Made by a program: the position numbers and the translations under genes. From positions 372,001-436,000 of the forward strand of contig CAVZQZ010000010.1 in the NCBI GenBank assembly GCA_963777565.1: DNA of 64,000 bases. The letters run 5' to 3'. The stretch comes from CALMEC01 sp963777565. Its GTDB lineage: Bacteria; Actinomycetota; Thermoleophilia; Miltoncostaeales; Miltoncostaeaceae. Each line of letters opens with the position of its first letter. Positions within the stretch are counted from its first letter, which is position 1. Of this stretch, positions 7,403 to 16,466 are shown one piece after another. The notes beneath the pieces are model-generated. The model was not told the DNA's origin, made no database searches, and saw only the letters and a program-made list of their open reading frames with translations.

Positions 7403-8233
7403 CTACCGCTCGGGCTTGCGCGCCACTGCGTAGAGCTTGGTGAACGTGTACTCGAAGCCGTGCGGACCCGACACCGCATGGATGCCGGCGGCCACCCGCT
7501 CCATGAGCTCGGCGACCTCCTCCTCGGTGAGGATGGCGCTCGAGATGTGGCTCGCGACGACCCGCATCCGCTCGAGGTACGCCTCGGCGGACGTCCGGCG
7601 CAGGCGGCGCTCCATCCACACGTCGACGGGCTCGAGCCCGGCGCCGGCGAGGTACTGCTCCATCTCGTCGATGTCGCGCTGGACCGCGTCGAACGCGGCA
7701 TCCCACTCCTTGGGCGCCGGGGGGTCGAGCCGGGCGAGAACCTCCCGGAACTCGTGCTCGCCGTCGCGGCCGGAGCAGAGGATCCCGATCGTGCCTCCGG
7801 GCTTCAGCGTCCGCGCCATCGCGATCATCGCGCCCGGCTTGTCGGGGAACCAGTGCATGGCCATCGACGAGATCACCGCGTCGTAGCTCTCCTCCGCCAG
7901 GCCCATCGACATCACGTCCGCGGTGCGAAGCTCGATCTCGGTCCCGTCTCCGAGCTCGGCGACCTTGTCGTTGAAGACGGCGAGCATCCCCTCCGCCGGG
8001 TCGACGCCGGTGACGTGCTCGATCTCGGGAAACCGGTCCAGCATGGCGAGCGCCGCCCAACCGGTACCGCATCCGACGTCAAGCACCCGCCGGTAGTCGC
8101 CGTCGGGCAGCGACATCACGAGCCTGCGTGCTCCGGCGATGTTGTGGCGGACGACGGCGTCGTAGTCCTTCGCGGTGTTGGTGAAGTTCTCTGCCGCGCC
8201 GTCGGTCGCGTCGCGCTGGATGGTTTCGCTCAT
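7403..8233 (-). CDS. Class I SAM-dependent methyltransferase
   Basis: The 276-aa protein shows motif I VLDVGCGTGWAALAML, a GVDPAEGM segment, the acidic RTADVMSMGL and the post-motif MARTLKPGGTIGILC. It is a ubiE/Methyltransf_11-like enzyme of unknown substrate. The C-terminal half (MEQYLAGAGLEPVDVWMERRL) supplies the variable substrate region. The ATG at 8233 follows CAGGAGCC. It is the start of a minus-strand group with DoxX, though separated from it by 67 bases. Confidence 0.88.
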   Translation of the reverse strand: MSETIQRDATDGAAENFTNTAKDYDAVVRHNIAGARRLVMSLPDGDYRRVLDVGCGTGWAALAMLDRFPEIEHVTGVDPAEGMLAVFNDKVAELGDGTEIELRTADVMSMGLAEESYDAVISSMAMHWFPDKPGAMIAMARTLKPGGTIGILCSGRDGEHEFREVLARLDPPAPKEWDAAFDAVQRDIDEMEQYLAGAGLEPVDVWMERRLRRTSAEAYLERMRVVASHISSAILTEEEVAELMERVAAGIHAVSGPHGFEYTFTKLYAVARKPER

Positions 8234-8338
8234 GGCTCCTGGTCCGTTCGGATTTCGACCTCGGAGGATGACAGACCGTCCAGCGGCGCCGAAGCGCATC
8301 CGGCGTGGGTCCACAGGTCTCGCGCTTCGATGGGCGCG

Positions 8339-8674
8339 CTACTCGGGCGGAGTGAGCCGGGCGAGCCCGAACGGACTGCCCTCCGAGTCCCGGCAGACGG
8401 CCCACCGCTCGCCCGGATGGACCACCTCGCCGCCGAGCGCCGTGACGCGCTCGAGAGCCGCGGGGAGATCCGCGACGCCGAAGTATGGGAGCGAGAACCG
8501 GTCGCCGGGACCGGCGCCGCGCGGGTGCAGCCCGAGCGCCGCGTCGCCCAGCTGCGCCTGCCAGCCCTGCCCCTGATCGGGGGTGCGGTCGCCGAGCGCG
8601 ACGCCGAGCAAGCCGCCCCAGAACGCCCTGGCGCGCTGCGGGTCGTCTGCCGGGAACTCGATGAGGGTCGTCAC
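8339..8674 (-). CDS. VOC-family protein
   Basis: The 111-aa glyoxalase-like protein starts with TTLIEFPADDPQRARAFWGGLLGVALG and ends with GEVVHPGERWAVCRDSEGSPFGLARL. This is the short VOC form common in actinobacteria, lacking one metal-ligand histidine. It resembles the protein at 22125-22493 (EFPADD versus EIPADD, RAFWG versus RVFWG). The start is a GTG with no clear ribosome site. Function is unknown. Confidence 0.8.
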   Translation of the reverse strand: MTTLIEFPADDPQRARAFWGGLLGVALGDRTPDQGQGWQAQLGDAALGLHPRGAGPGDRFSLPYFGVADLPAALERVTALGGEVVHPGERWAVCRDSEGSPFGLARLTPPE

Positions 8675-8789
8675 GGTGCGGCGGGGCCTTTCGTCGCGGG
8701 TCGCGCCCGGTCGCCCGGGTGCGCTTCCCGGCGATCAAATCAGGAGCGGTTCCGGGGTGCAAACCGGCGGGGCCGGCGGCAGCTCGCCG

Positions 8790-9071
8790 TCACGCGGGGT
8801 GCACGCGGGGATCCGCGAACCACAGGTGACCGTCGCGGAGGCGAAGCCCGTCGACCCGGGTGCCGTCGGGAAGCCGAACCCTGACCCGCCATGCGAAGCC
8901 GGGGATGCCGTGGTAGCTCATCTCCTCAACGGACTCGACGAGCGCGACCTGTCGCCCGGCGCCGATCAGCTCGACGTCGAGCAGCTCGTTCGGCTGCGGT
9001 GCCGCCCGTGCCCCGCCGGCGGACGGCACCGGTGCGGGCGGGAGGAGATCGATGTCCAAGATTCCCCTCAT
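8790..9071 (-). CDS. Hypothetical protein
   Basis: This 93-aa protein is not recognised. It starts MRGILDIDLLPPAPVPSAGG and continues with a beta-rich region (LLDVELIGAGRQVALVESVEEM, GFAWRVRVRLPDGTRVDGLRLRDGHLWFAD). The alternating hydrophobic pattern and acidic start look like a real small soluble protein. It stands alone on the minus strand between a VOC gene and a P-loop gene. Confidence 0.55.
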   Translation of the reverse strand: MRGILDIDLLPPAPVPSAGGARAAPQPNELLDVELIGAGRQVALVESVEEMSYHGIPGFAWRVRVRLPDGTRVDGLRLRDGHLWFADPRVHPA

Positions 9072-9112
9072 ACAAGCTCATTCGTATGATGAGCGGACTT
9101 GGATTTGTGGTC

Positions 9113-9634
9113 TCAGATCCACTTCGCCTGCGCCATCGCCGCGCGTGCGACGGCGGTGGGGTCCGCCTCATCGGTACGCAGCACGACATCCCCGATTCCC
9201 GCTGCCTCGGCGGCCGCCTTGAACGCGTGCGCCTCGAGGAGGTGCTCGGTGAGCTGGGCGCCGCGGTCGCGGGCGCGGAGGCGATCCTCGATCGCTGGCG
9301 GCGCGGCGGTCAGCCGGACCACCGTGAGCCGACTCGCTCCAAGCGCGACGCGGATCGCCTCGACCTCACCGGGATCGCAGATCGCGCGCGCCACCGCGAT
9401 ACGCCGGATACCGGCCGACCGAAAGGTGGCCGCCACATGCCGCAGGTTCTCGCCCAACACACCGGTCACCGTCGCGCCGGACCCCTCCGCAGGTCGGATC
9501 CACGCGAGCCAGTCGAGGTCGACGAGGGCGTAGGGCTCCTGGGCCGCGTCGAGGATCTCGCCGATCTCGGTGAGCACCGTCGTCTTGCCGACGCCGACGG
9601 TGCCGGTGAGGAGGATCGCGTCGGCGGCACCCAC
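9113..9634 (-). CDS. P-loop NTPase (AAA/kinase-like)
   Basis: The 173-aa protein has a Walker A motif (LTGTVGVGKTTVLTEIG) at its N-terminus and a kinase-like core: ALVDLDWLAWIRP, a mid-region ARAICDPGEVEAI, and LTAAPPAIEDRLRARDRG resembling a lid. It looks like the small AAA/NMP-kinase-like nucleotide-binding proteins of actinobacteria. The GTG at 9634 places the P-loop near residue 14; another GTG lies ten codons upstream at 9664. The substrate is unknown. Confidence 0.75.
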   Translation of the reverse strand: MGAADAILLTGTVGVGKTTVLTEIGEILDAAQEPYALVDLDWLAWIRPAEGSGATVTGVLGENLRHVAATFRSAGIRRIAVARAICDPGEVEAIRVALGASRLTVVRLTAAPPAIEDRLRARDRGAQLTEHLLEAHAFKAAAEAAGIGDVVLRTDEADPTAVARAAMAQAKWI

Positions 9635-9672
9635 GCCTGGACGATACCCGGTGGCATGCACCGGCCCGCCGA

Positions 9673-9918
9673 TCAGATCCCGGCGAGCCCTCCCTGCCGG
9701 GCGTGCAGGCACGGGCCGCACTCGGATCCGGGGTTGTACCGGTTGAGCCGGGTGGAGCAGGTGATGCAGAACCGCGGCCTCGTGCTCGTGCGAACCGTCT
9801 CGGGCTGCGGACAGTCGCAGAACCTCGGGCGGGGAGCGGTGCGCGAGCGGTGAAGCTCGGCGATCACCCCGCACGACTGGCAGACGATCTCGATGCGCTC
9901 CGCATTCCTGCGGGTCAT
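9673..9918 (-). CDS. Small zinc-ribbon protein
   Basis: The 81-aa protein has four Cys pairs: VCQSCG, FCDCPQ, FCITCSTRLNRYN and ECGPCL. The CITCSTRLNRYNPGSECGPC segment is a classic zinc-ribbon hairpin also found in small actinobacterial regulators. It may bind nucleic acid, but nothing beyond metal binding is shown. The ATG at 9918 has GGAG about 8 bases upstream. It precedes the P-loop gene on the same strand by about 40 bases. Confidence 0.65.
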   Translation of the reverse strand: MTRRNAERIEIVCQSCGVIAELHRSRTAPRPRFCDCPQPETVRTSTRPRFCITCSTRLNRYNPGSECGPCLHARQGGLAGI

Positions 9919-10078
9919 TCGCGGCACTCCATGGAGGAAGTATCGACCGCCACGGACATTTCTCCAGAGTAGCCACCCGATCGGCATGCCGCCCCGTGCG
10001 CCACGCATCCGCGGAGCGCGGCGGTGCCGACGTGGCCGCGACGTAGAGTGCGCCTCGGTTCGGGCACGGAGCGAAGCA

Positions 10079-11548
10079 ATGGATACGCCACAGCCGGCAA
10101 ACGGCAACCATGGGCACAGGACGACCGGGGGCATCGACCCGGCGGATCTCGAGGCCTGCCTGCGGGTGCTGGCCGAGCTCGAGGCCCTGCCTGTCGAGCA
10201 TCCCGATGCCGTCGCCGTGCGGCGAGCCACGGCCGGCATCTACAAGAGCGTCAGGCTGCGCCGGCGCCAGGAACGACGAGACGCGATCGTCGCCAACGAC
10301 GAGGCGGTGACGGCTGGGACCGCGACCGGTGCGCCGGGACGCATCGACGATGAGACGAACGGCGTGCCGCTCGTGTCGAGCGCGGACGGGGCCACGGCCG
10401 GCACGCTGCTGCGGGCCCGCTCCTGCTACGTCTGCAAGGTCCGGTACCACGAGGTCGACGCGTTCCACCACCAGCTCTGCCCGGCGTGTGCCGCCGTCAA
10501 CCACGCCCGCCGCAACGCCCGCACCGACCTCACCGGACGGCGCGCGCTCCTCACCGGCGGGCGCGCGAAGATCGGCATGTACATCGCGCTGCGCCTGCTC
10601 CGCGACGGCGCGCACACGACGATCACGACGCGCTTCCCCAACGACGCGGCCCGACGGTTCGCCGCGATGCCCGACAGCGCAGACTGGCTGTACCGGCTTC
10701 GCATCGTCGGGATCGACCTGCGAAACCCCGCCCAGGTCGTCGCGCTCGCCGACGACGTCGCCGCCCGGGGCCCACTCGACATCCTCATCAACAACGCGGC
10801 GCAGACGGTGCGCCGATCCGCCGCCGCCTACGCCCCGCTCGTCGCCGCCGAGTCGGCGCCGCTCCCGGCCGGCCCCCTGCCCGAGCTCGTCACGTTCGGG
10901 CCGGCCCTCGAGGCGGCGCCGGCCGTGCAGCATGGGGGGTCCGGCCACTGGTCGCCGACGCCCCATGCCGTCTCGGCCCTCGCGCTCACCGCCGGATCGG
11001 CTTCCATGGAGCGCATCGCGGCGAATCGGGCGATCGACGCCGGCGGTCTCGTGCCCGACCTCAGCCCGGTCAACAGCTGGGTGCAGGTCGTCGACGAGGT
11101 CGACCCGATGGAGCTCCTCGAGGTGCAGCTCTGCAACACCACCGCGCCGTTCATCCTGGTGAGCCGCCTGCGCGCGGCGATGGCCGCGTCACGCGTGCGC
11201 CGCAAGTACATCGTGAACGTCTCCGCCATGGAGGGGCAGTTCAGCCGTGGCTACAAGGGCCCGGGGCACCCCCACACGAACATGGCGAAGGCGGCGCTCA
11301 ACATGCTCACCCGCACCAGCGCAAAGGAACTCCTGACGGACGGCATCCTCATGACCAGCGTCGACACGGGGTGGATCACCGACGAGCGGCCGCATCCCAC
11401 GCGCAAGCGGCTGGCCGAGAGCGGCTTCCACGCCCCGCTCGACCTCGTCGACGGCGCCGCTCGCGTCTACGACCCGATCGTCCGGGGCGAGGCCGGCGAA
11501 GACCTGTACGGCTGCTTCCTCAAGGACTACGCGCCGGCGCCCTGGTGA
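10079..11548 (+). CDS. SDR-family oxidoreductase with N-terminal zinc-binding region
   Basis: The 489-aa protein is much longer than classical SDRs. Residues about 105-135 hold RSCYVCKVRYHEVDAFHHQLCPAC, a probable zinc site. The Rossmann part follows: RRALLTGGRAKIGMYIALRLLRDGA, then DILINNAAQTVRR. The usual TGxxxGxG motif is TGGRAKIG. The catalytic region has NVSAMEGQFSRGYKGPGHPHTNMAKAALNML, where Y and K fit the YxxxK motif only loosely. GGAGCGAAGCA precedes the ATG at 10079. It probably acts on a small-molecule alcohol or ketone. Confidence 0.8.
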   Translation: MDTPQPANGNHGHRTTGGIDPADLEACLRVLAELEALPVEHPDAVAVRRATAGIYKSVRLRRRQERRDAIVANDEAVTAGTATGAPGRIDDETNGVPLVSSADGATAGTLLRARSCYVCKVRYHEVDAFHHQLCPACAAVNHARRNARTDLTGRRALLTGGRAKIGMYIALRLLRDGAHTTITTRFPNDAARRFAAMPDSADWLYRLRIVGIDLRNPAQVVALADDVAARGPLDILINNAAQTVRRSAAAYAPLVAAESAPLPAGPLPELVTFGPALEAAPAVQHGGSGHWSPTPHAVSALALTAGSASMERIAANRAIDAGGLVPDLSPVNSWVQVVDEVDPMELLEVQLCNTTAPFILVSRLRAAMAASRVRRKYIVNVSAMEGQFSRGYKGPGHPHTNMAKAALNMLTRTSAKELLTDGILMTSVDTGWITDERPHPTRKRLAESGFHAPLDLVDGAARVYDPIVRGEAGEDLYGCFLKDYAPAPW

Positions 11549-11569
11549 GGGGCCCGCCGACGGCCTGGG

Positions 11570-12184
11570 TCAGCCGGGTTCCGTGGTCGGCTCGGCCCCG
11601 GTGGTGACGTCGAGGTCGCGCAGCAGCCCGTCGGCGATTCCGTAGATCCAGCCTCGCACCCAGAGCTCCTGTCCGCGGCGCCACGCGTCCCGGACGATCG
11701 TCGTCTCGCAGACGTTCGTGACCTGCTCGATCACGTTGAGCTCGGCCAGGCGATCCTGGCGAGCCGATTCATCGAGCGCGTCGAGTTCGTCCCGGTGCTT
11801 GTCGGCCACGTCGACGACGTGACGCAGCCAGTTGTCGACGAGCCCGAACCGGACGCCCGAGATGGCCGCGCCGATGCCGCCGCACCCGTAGTGGCCGCAG
11901 ACGATGACGTGCTTGACCTCGAGGACGTCGACGGCGTACTGCAAGACCGAGAGGCAGTTGAGATCGGTGTGGACCACGATGTTGCCGACGTTGCGGTGCA
12001 CGAAGATCTCACCGGGCGGCAGGCCGACGATCTCGTTGGCCGGTACGCGACTGTCGGAGCACCCGATCCAGAGCCACTGTGGTCGCTGTCCGTGGGCGAG
12101 CTTCTCGAAGAACGACGCGTCGTCCTCGACCATCCGCCTGGCCCACGCACGGTTCTGCTCGAACAGCGTGTCGGAGGAGTCCAC
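11570..12184 (-). CDS. Beta-class carbonic anhydrase
   Basis: The 204-aa enzyme interconverts CO2 and bicarbonate in the cytosol. The zinc ligands are visible as WIGCSDSRVPANEIVGLPPGEIFVHRNVGN and VIVCGHYGCGGIGAA: the first Cys with its Asp/Arg dyad, then H and C. The start is set by a TATGCT box (12196-12191) 6 bases before the GTG at 12184, a leaderless arrangement; longer upstream readings add unrelated residues. It is convergent with the SDR gene and divergent from the 12.4 kb membrane protein gene. Confidence 0.94.
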   Translation of the reverse strand: MDSSDTLFEQNRAWARRMVEDDASFFEKLAHGQRPQWLWIGCSDSRVPANEIVGLPPGEIFVHRNVGNIVVHTDLNCLSVLQYAVDVLEVKHVIVCGHYGCGGIGAAISGVRFGLVDNWLRHVVDVADKHRDELDALDESARQDRLAELNVIEQVTNVCETTIVRDAWRRGQELWVRGWIYGIADGLLRDLDVTTGAEPTTEPG

Positions 12185-12260
12185 GGGCGAAGCATAGTTC
12201 GCGTGTGGCGCGATCGCCTCGCTTCGGCGGCAGAGGGATCGCTCGCAACCGGCCGCGGCG

Positions 12261-12413
12261 TCCGTTCTGACGCCGGACGCGACACCGGCCAATATGATGG
12301 TCATGGGCCCCGGCGGATATCGCTTCGGCGACTACTGCAAGCTCGGGCTGCCGAAGTTGATCCTGTTCTTCGTCGTGGCGGTCTTCGTCGTCCCCGTGAT
12401 CTGGTCCTTCTGA
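12261..12413 (+). pseudogene. C-terminal relic of a DASS/SLC13-type permease
   Basis: One reading frame encodes LTPDATPANMMVMGPGGYRFGDY followed by a final hydrophobic helix (LPKLILFFVVAVFVVPVIW) and a stop at 12411-12413. This is the conserved C-terminal end of divalent-anion/sodium symporters of the SLC13/DASS type. The rest of the protein is missing: an in-frame stop lies at 12195-12197 and upstream sequence belongs to carbonic anhydrase. An ATG at 12294 could still give a 39-aa membrane peptide coupled to the gene at 12416. A relic is more likely. Confidence 0.65.
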
Positions 12414-12415
12414 AC

Positions 12416-14344
12416 GTGTCGATCTGCCGCGCGGTGTTCGCCGTGGCCGCGCTCCTCGCGCTGGTCGTGTCGCCCACGATCGCCCTGGGCGCCACGGCCG
12501 ACGAGAACGCGCTCGCCCAGAAGTACGCTCCGGTCGTACGACTCGTGGAGCAGACCGAGGAATGCGGTCGCGGCGAGTCGTACACACCGCTCGACGTGAA
12601 CCTGCTCTTCGGCGAGCCGACCGTCGGCCTCTCAGGGCCATGGAGCCGTCAGATCGTCACGGTCGCTCCGACCGCCGAGGACATCGCGGGCCTCTACCGA
12701 TACCACCTCGACTTCCCCGGCGATGCCACCAACCCCGGATGCGACTTCGAGCAATGGGAGCGGCGCCTCACGGCCGGGCGGAACGCGGCCGTGTACGCGC
12801 ACGTGGCGACCGAGGCCAAGTACCCGGGCAAGCTCGCGCTGCAGTACTGGTTCTTCTATGTCTACAACGACTGGAACAACCTGCACGAGGGCGACTGGGA
12901 GATGATCCAGCTCACCTTCGACGCCGACAGCGCCGCCCAGGCCCTGACGCAGACGCCCACGGACGTCGGCTACAGCCAGCATTCGGGCGGGGAGGCCACC
13001 GAATGGGAGAACCGCGACACGCTCAAGATCGTCGACGGCACCCACCCGGTCGTCCATCCCGCCGCAGGCTCGCACGCGAACTTCTTCGGCGAGGCCCTCT
13101 ACCTGGGAAGCTCGACGACCGAGGGTGTCGGGTGCGACGACACCCGCGGGGCGGGCCCGGACCTCACGCCCACGGTGTTCACGATCCCGAGCGACAAGGC
13201 CGAGGCCGCCGCCAAGTTCCCGTGGATCACGTTCGAGGGGCGCTGGGGCGAGCTTCAGCCGGCGTTCTTCAACGGCCCCACCGGGCCGAACATGAAGGAC
13301 TCGTGGACCGAGCCGATCAGCTGGTCGCAGGATCTGCGCCGCCGGAGCATCGCACTTCCCTCCGCGGGGGTGTTCGGCACGCGTACGACGGACTTCTTCT
13401 GCGCAGCCATCGGCGGCGGGTCGCGGGCGCTGCAGCGGTTCCTTCACGCGCCGCTGCAGGTCGGCATCGTCATCGCCGTGATCGTCCTTCTCCTGCTCTA
13501 CCTCCTGCGCCGCACGACTTGGCGACCCGCCGCGCCGCTCGAGCTCGCGCGCCGGCGCGCCTGGGGGCAGATCCTCGCGGCCGCCGCGCGCATGTACTTC
13601 CGCAAGGCGCCGCTGTTCATCGGCATCGGCCTGCTCCTCATCCCGATTGCGTTCCTGCTCGCGCTTCTGGGGGCGGGCGTCTTCCACGCGTCGAGCTTCT
13701 TGGGCGTGTCGACCGAGGCCGGCAGCGGCGGATTCTTCGTCGGCCTGCTCCTGGTGTTCGCCACCCTGCTGACGCTGCTCGGCGTCGGGCTCGTGCAGGC
13801 GGCGACCGCCGAGGCGCTCCTGCGGATCGACAAGGGGGAGGCCGTCGATCCGACGAGGGCTTACAAGCTGGCGCTGCGCAACATCCGCCCGCTGGTCATC
13901 GCCCTGCTCATCGCGATCGTGCTGGTCACGGTGCTCGCGAGCACGTTCATCCTCATCCCGATCGCCATCTGGTTCGCGATCCGCTGGGCCTTGATCGTGC
14001 CGGTGATCGTGGTCGAGGACCGCTCCGCGGGGAGGGCGCTGCGACGGTCCGGCCTGCTGGTGCGGGGGAACTGGCTCAAGGTCGGCTCCCTCATCATCCT
14101 CGGCGGCGCCATCGCCCTCTCGATCGGTCCGCTGCTCGGGCTGTTCCTCATCCTCCTCACGAGCGCCCCGTTCTGGCTGGTCAACGTGATCGGCGGCATC
14201 GTGAACGCCGTGCTGGTTCCCTACCTCGCGCTCGTCACCGCCTACGTGTACTTCGATGCGCGAGCCCGGGCGGAGCTCGAGCCCGACCGCAACACCGACG
14301 TCCTGCCCGCCGAGTTCGAGCTCACCGCGCGGCCCCGCCCGTAG
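12416..14344 (+). CDS. Vps62-like secreted domain fused to a multi-helix membrane domain
   Basis: The 642-aa protein begins with a signal peptide (RAVFAVAALLALVVSPTIALGATA). An extracytoplasmic domain of about 300 residues follows with KYAPVVRLVEQTEECGRGESYTPLDVNLLF, LQYWFFYVYNDWNNLHEGDWEMIQL and AGSHANFF, the pattern of Vps62-related proteins. After residue 345 come about eight hydrophobic segments, including RKAPLFIGIGLLLIPIAF and the amphipathic RALRRSGLLVRGNWLKVG common in membrane-domain proteins. The GTG start lies 2 bases after the permease relic stop. The function is unknown; a cell-envelope role is inferred. Confidence 0.75.
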   Translation: MSICRAVFAVAALLALVVSPTIALGATADENALAQKYAPVVRLVEQTEECGRGESYTPLDVNLLFGEPTVGLSGPWSRQIVTVAPTAEDIAGLYRYHLDFPGDATNPGCDFEQWERRLTAGRNAAVYAHVATEAKYPGKLALQYWFFYVYNDWNNLHEGDWEMIQLTFDADSAAQALTQTPTDVGYSQHSGGEATEWENRDTLKIVDGTHPVVHPAAGSHANFFGEALYLGSSTTEGVGCDDTRGAGPDLTPTVFTIPSDKAEAAAKFPWITFEGRWGELQPAFFNGPTGPNMKDSWTEPISWSQDLRRRSIALPSAGVFGTRTTDFFCAAIGGGSRALQRFLHAPLQVGIVIAVIVLLLLYLLRRTTWRPAAPLELARRRAWGQILAAAARMYFRKAPLFIGIGLLLIPIAFLLALLGAGVFHASSFLGVSTEAGSGGFFVGLLLVFATLLTLLGVGLVQAATAEALLRIDKGEAVDPTRAYKLALRNIRPLVIALLIAIVLVTVLASTFILIPIAIWFAIRWALIVPVIVVEDRSAGRALRRSGLLVRGNWLKVGSLIILGGAIALSIGPLLGLFLILLTSAPFWLVNVIGGIVNAVLVPYLALVTAYVYFDARARAELEPDRNTDVLPAEFELTARPRP

Positions 14345-14362
14345 GGGCAGGACCGATCAGGA

Positions 14363-15442
14363 TCAGTCTGCCGGCGAGATCGAGGCGGGCGGGGTGGCCG
14401 TCGGGCGCGGCTCGGGGTACCGGCGTCTGAAGATCCAGTACGCCGCGGCTCCCGCGGGGATCGGAAGCCAGAACGACACGAGCCGGTAGGCCAGCGTGGC
14501 GACGACCGCCGCGCCGCCGCCGGCCCCGGCCAGCGCGAGCGTGCCGGTGAGGCCCGCTTCGACGAGCCCGAGCCCGCCGGGTGTGATCGAGATCATTCCG
14601 AGGAGCGACGCCGCAGCGAAGGCCAGCAGCACCAGCGACGGGTTCGGCTTGGCTCCGACGGCGCGAAGGCATGCGACCAGCGCAGCGAAGTCGAAGAGCC
14701 AGCGTCCCGTCGCTGCGAGCAGCGCCTGCCACCATCGCTCGCCGAGGACGATGCGGATGCTGTCGCGCTCGTGAAGGAGCTTCGGGCCGAGCCCCTCGAG
14801 ATGCCGGTGGCGGCGGAAGGTCCGGTTTGCGATGCGCTCGACGATCCGCCCGACCTCCAGGAGCGGCCGCTCCCAGATGTAGACGACCACCGCGGCGGCG
14901 ACCATGAGCACGAAGACCCCCCCACCGAGATAGGCGGTCTGCGCGAGCCCGCGGTCGACGGGCGTCCCGCCGAAGATCGACGGCAGGCTCAGGACCGGGA
15001 GCGCCAGCAGCAGCCCAAAGTTGAGGAGCGTGGTCGCAGTGAGCCCGGACGCGACAGATCGGGCGGGGACCCCGGCGCGCACGAGCATCCGGTACTGCAA
15101 CGCGGCCGCGGGCGCGGCGCCCCCCGGCACGATCCGGCCAAAGGCGTTGCCGGCGAGCTGGGAGCACGCGACGGTGAACCAGCTTCGGGCGCGCAGGGCG
15201 ATGCGCTGGAGCTCCCAGATGGAGACGAAGCAGGCGGCCTCGAACAGCAGGGCTGCGACGATCCATTCGGGGCGGAGGTCGAACAGCTCGCGCCACGAGG
15301 TGAAGACGTCGAGCAGGCTCGGCATCAGCAGGTACAGCGACACGGCGCTGATGATCAGGAAGAGACCCCGTCCCACGAGCTTCCGTGTCACCCGCCCCTG
15401 GTCGGCTGCGGGTTCGATCGCCTTCGGGGTCTCGGACGTCAC
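14363..15442 (-). CDS. UPF0104/LPG-synthase-type integral membrane protein
   Basis: The 359-aa protein has about eight transmembrane helices and the signature of the lysylphosphatidylglycerol-synthase membrane domain: GNAFGRIVPGGAAPAAALQYRMLVRAGVPARSVASGL, then ISITPGGLGLVEAGL and YRLVSFWLPIPAGAAAYW. The catalytic cytosolic domain of MprF is absent, as in stand-alone UPF0104 proteins, which probably flip or move lipids. The GTG at 15442 overlaps the stop of the upstream YihY gene (GTGA), so the two envelope proteins are coupled. Confidence 0.88.
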   Translation of the reverse strand: MTSETPKAIEPAADQGRVTRKLVGRGLFLIISAVSLYLLMPSLLDVFTSWRELFDLRPEWIVAALLFEAACFVSIWELQRIALRARSWFTVACSQLAGNAFGRIVPGGAAPAAALQYRMLVRAGVPARSVASGLTATTLLNFGLLLALPVLSLPSIFGGTPVDRGLAQTAYLGGGVFVLMVAAAVVVYIWERPLLEVGRIVERIANRTFRRHRHLEGLGPKLLHERDSIRIVLGERWWQALLAATGRWLFDFAALVACLRAVGAKPNPSLVLLAFAAASLLGMISITPGGLGLVEAGLTGTLALAGAGGGAAVVATLAYRLVSFWLPIPAGAAAYWIFRRRYPEPRPTATPPASISPAD

Positions 15443-16407
15443 GGCGCCAGCGGATCCGCGCGTCCGTGGCCCGGTGCCATGGGGTCGTCGGGATGCGAGT
15501 ACCACCACACCACCGCGTTCAGCTCTGCGGCCCACACCACGAGACGGCCGAGGAGATAGAGGTAGAAGAGCGCCGTCGCGGCAATGCCCAGGGCGCCGTA
15601 GAGCTCGGACGAGCTTGCGAGGCGGTCGGCGAGGAAGAGGGCGGTCGCCATGTTGAGCACCTGGAATCCCACGGTCAGCAGCACCGCGCCGGGAACGAAG
15701 GCGGTCAACGGGACATCGCCTGACGGGAGGCCGGCGGACACCCACACCCACAGGCCGACGAACGCGGCGGTGATCGCGATCGTGATGAGGAAGCCCATGA
15801 GCAGGCCGAACTCGGCGCGGACGCGGCCGACCGCGACGAGGAACACGACTGCAGCCCCGGTGACTGCGACGACGGCACCGGTTCCGCGCACGATGTTGGA
15901 AGGTGGGACCGTGGTTCGCCAGGCGGCGGCGTGGACGAGCCGTAGGGCACGGAACAGGCCCCGGCTGGTCCAGGCCACGAGGAAGATCCCGGTCAGCAGG
16001 AGCCACCACCGGCCGCTCTGCGCCTGCTCGGCCGCGTCGGCGACGGTGTTCGAGACCGCATGGGTGAGGCCGACGTCCTCCGCGGCGGATTCCACGTTCT
16101 CGCCGGAACTGGCTCCGAAGCCGAGGCCGCCGGCCACGAGGACCGCGAGCCCGAGTACGAAGAAGAAGAGCCGGTAGGCGAGGCCACCGCCGAGCACACC
16201 CCCCGCGATCCGGATGTCGTGCTCGATCATGCGGAAGCCGATCTCGACGGGCGGGTGATCCGGTCGCATCGACTCGAGCTGGCCGTGACGCTCTTCCGTC
16301 CAGTCGCGGGCCCGTATGGCGCCGGCGCGCAACCGCTCACGGGTCGAGGCCGTGGTGGGTGGCGGGTCCTGGTCCTCCCGCTTGGGCGGTGATGGCGTCT
16401 GTGTCAT
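15439..16407 (-). CDS. YihY/BrkB-family membrane protein
   Basis: The 322-aa protein has a charged N-terminus of about 65 residues and then six hydrophobic segments, including GGGLAYRLFFFVLGLAVLVAGGLGF, WWLLLTGIFLVAWTSRGLFRALRLVHAAAWR, GAVLLTVGFQVLNM and LGIAATALFYLYLLGRLVVWAAELNAVVW. This fits the YihY/virulence-factor BrkB family, once taken for RNase BN. Function is uncertain. The ATG at 16407 is the first gene of the pair with the UPF0104 gene. Its upstream region is packed with inverted repeats. Confidence 0.85.
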   Translation of the reverse strand: MTQTPSPPKREDQDPPPTTASTRERLRAGAIRARDWTEERHGQLESMRPDHPPVEIGFRMIEHDIRIAGGVLGGGLAYRLFFFVLGLAVLVAGGLGFGASSGENVESAAEDVGLTHAVSNTVADAAEQAQSGRWWLLLTGIFLVAWTSRGLFRALRLVHAAAWRTTVPPSNIVRGTGAVVAVTGAAVVFLVAVGRVRAEFGLLMGFLITIAITAAFVGLWVWVSAGLPSGDVPLTAFVPGAVLLTVGFQVLNMATALFLADRLASSSELYGALGIAATALFYLYLLGRLVVWAAELNAVVWWYSHPDDPMAPGHGRADPLAP

Positions 16408-16466
16408 CGCAAGGCCGGCAGCGCATTGCCGGAGCGCGCAAACAGTAACGGCTGGCTCCCCTCCGA

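Noticed and set aside
12294..12413. Independent 39-aa membrane peptide gene
   Set aside because: The same frame upstream still reads conserved permease sequence (LTPDATPAN), so it is better explained as a truncated permease tail.
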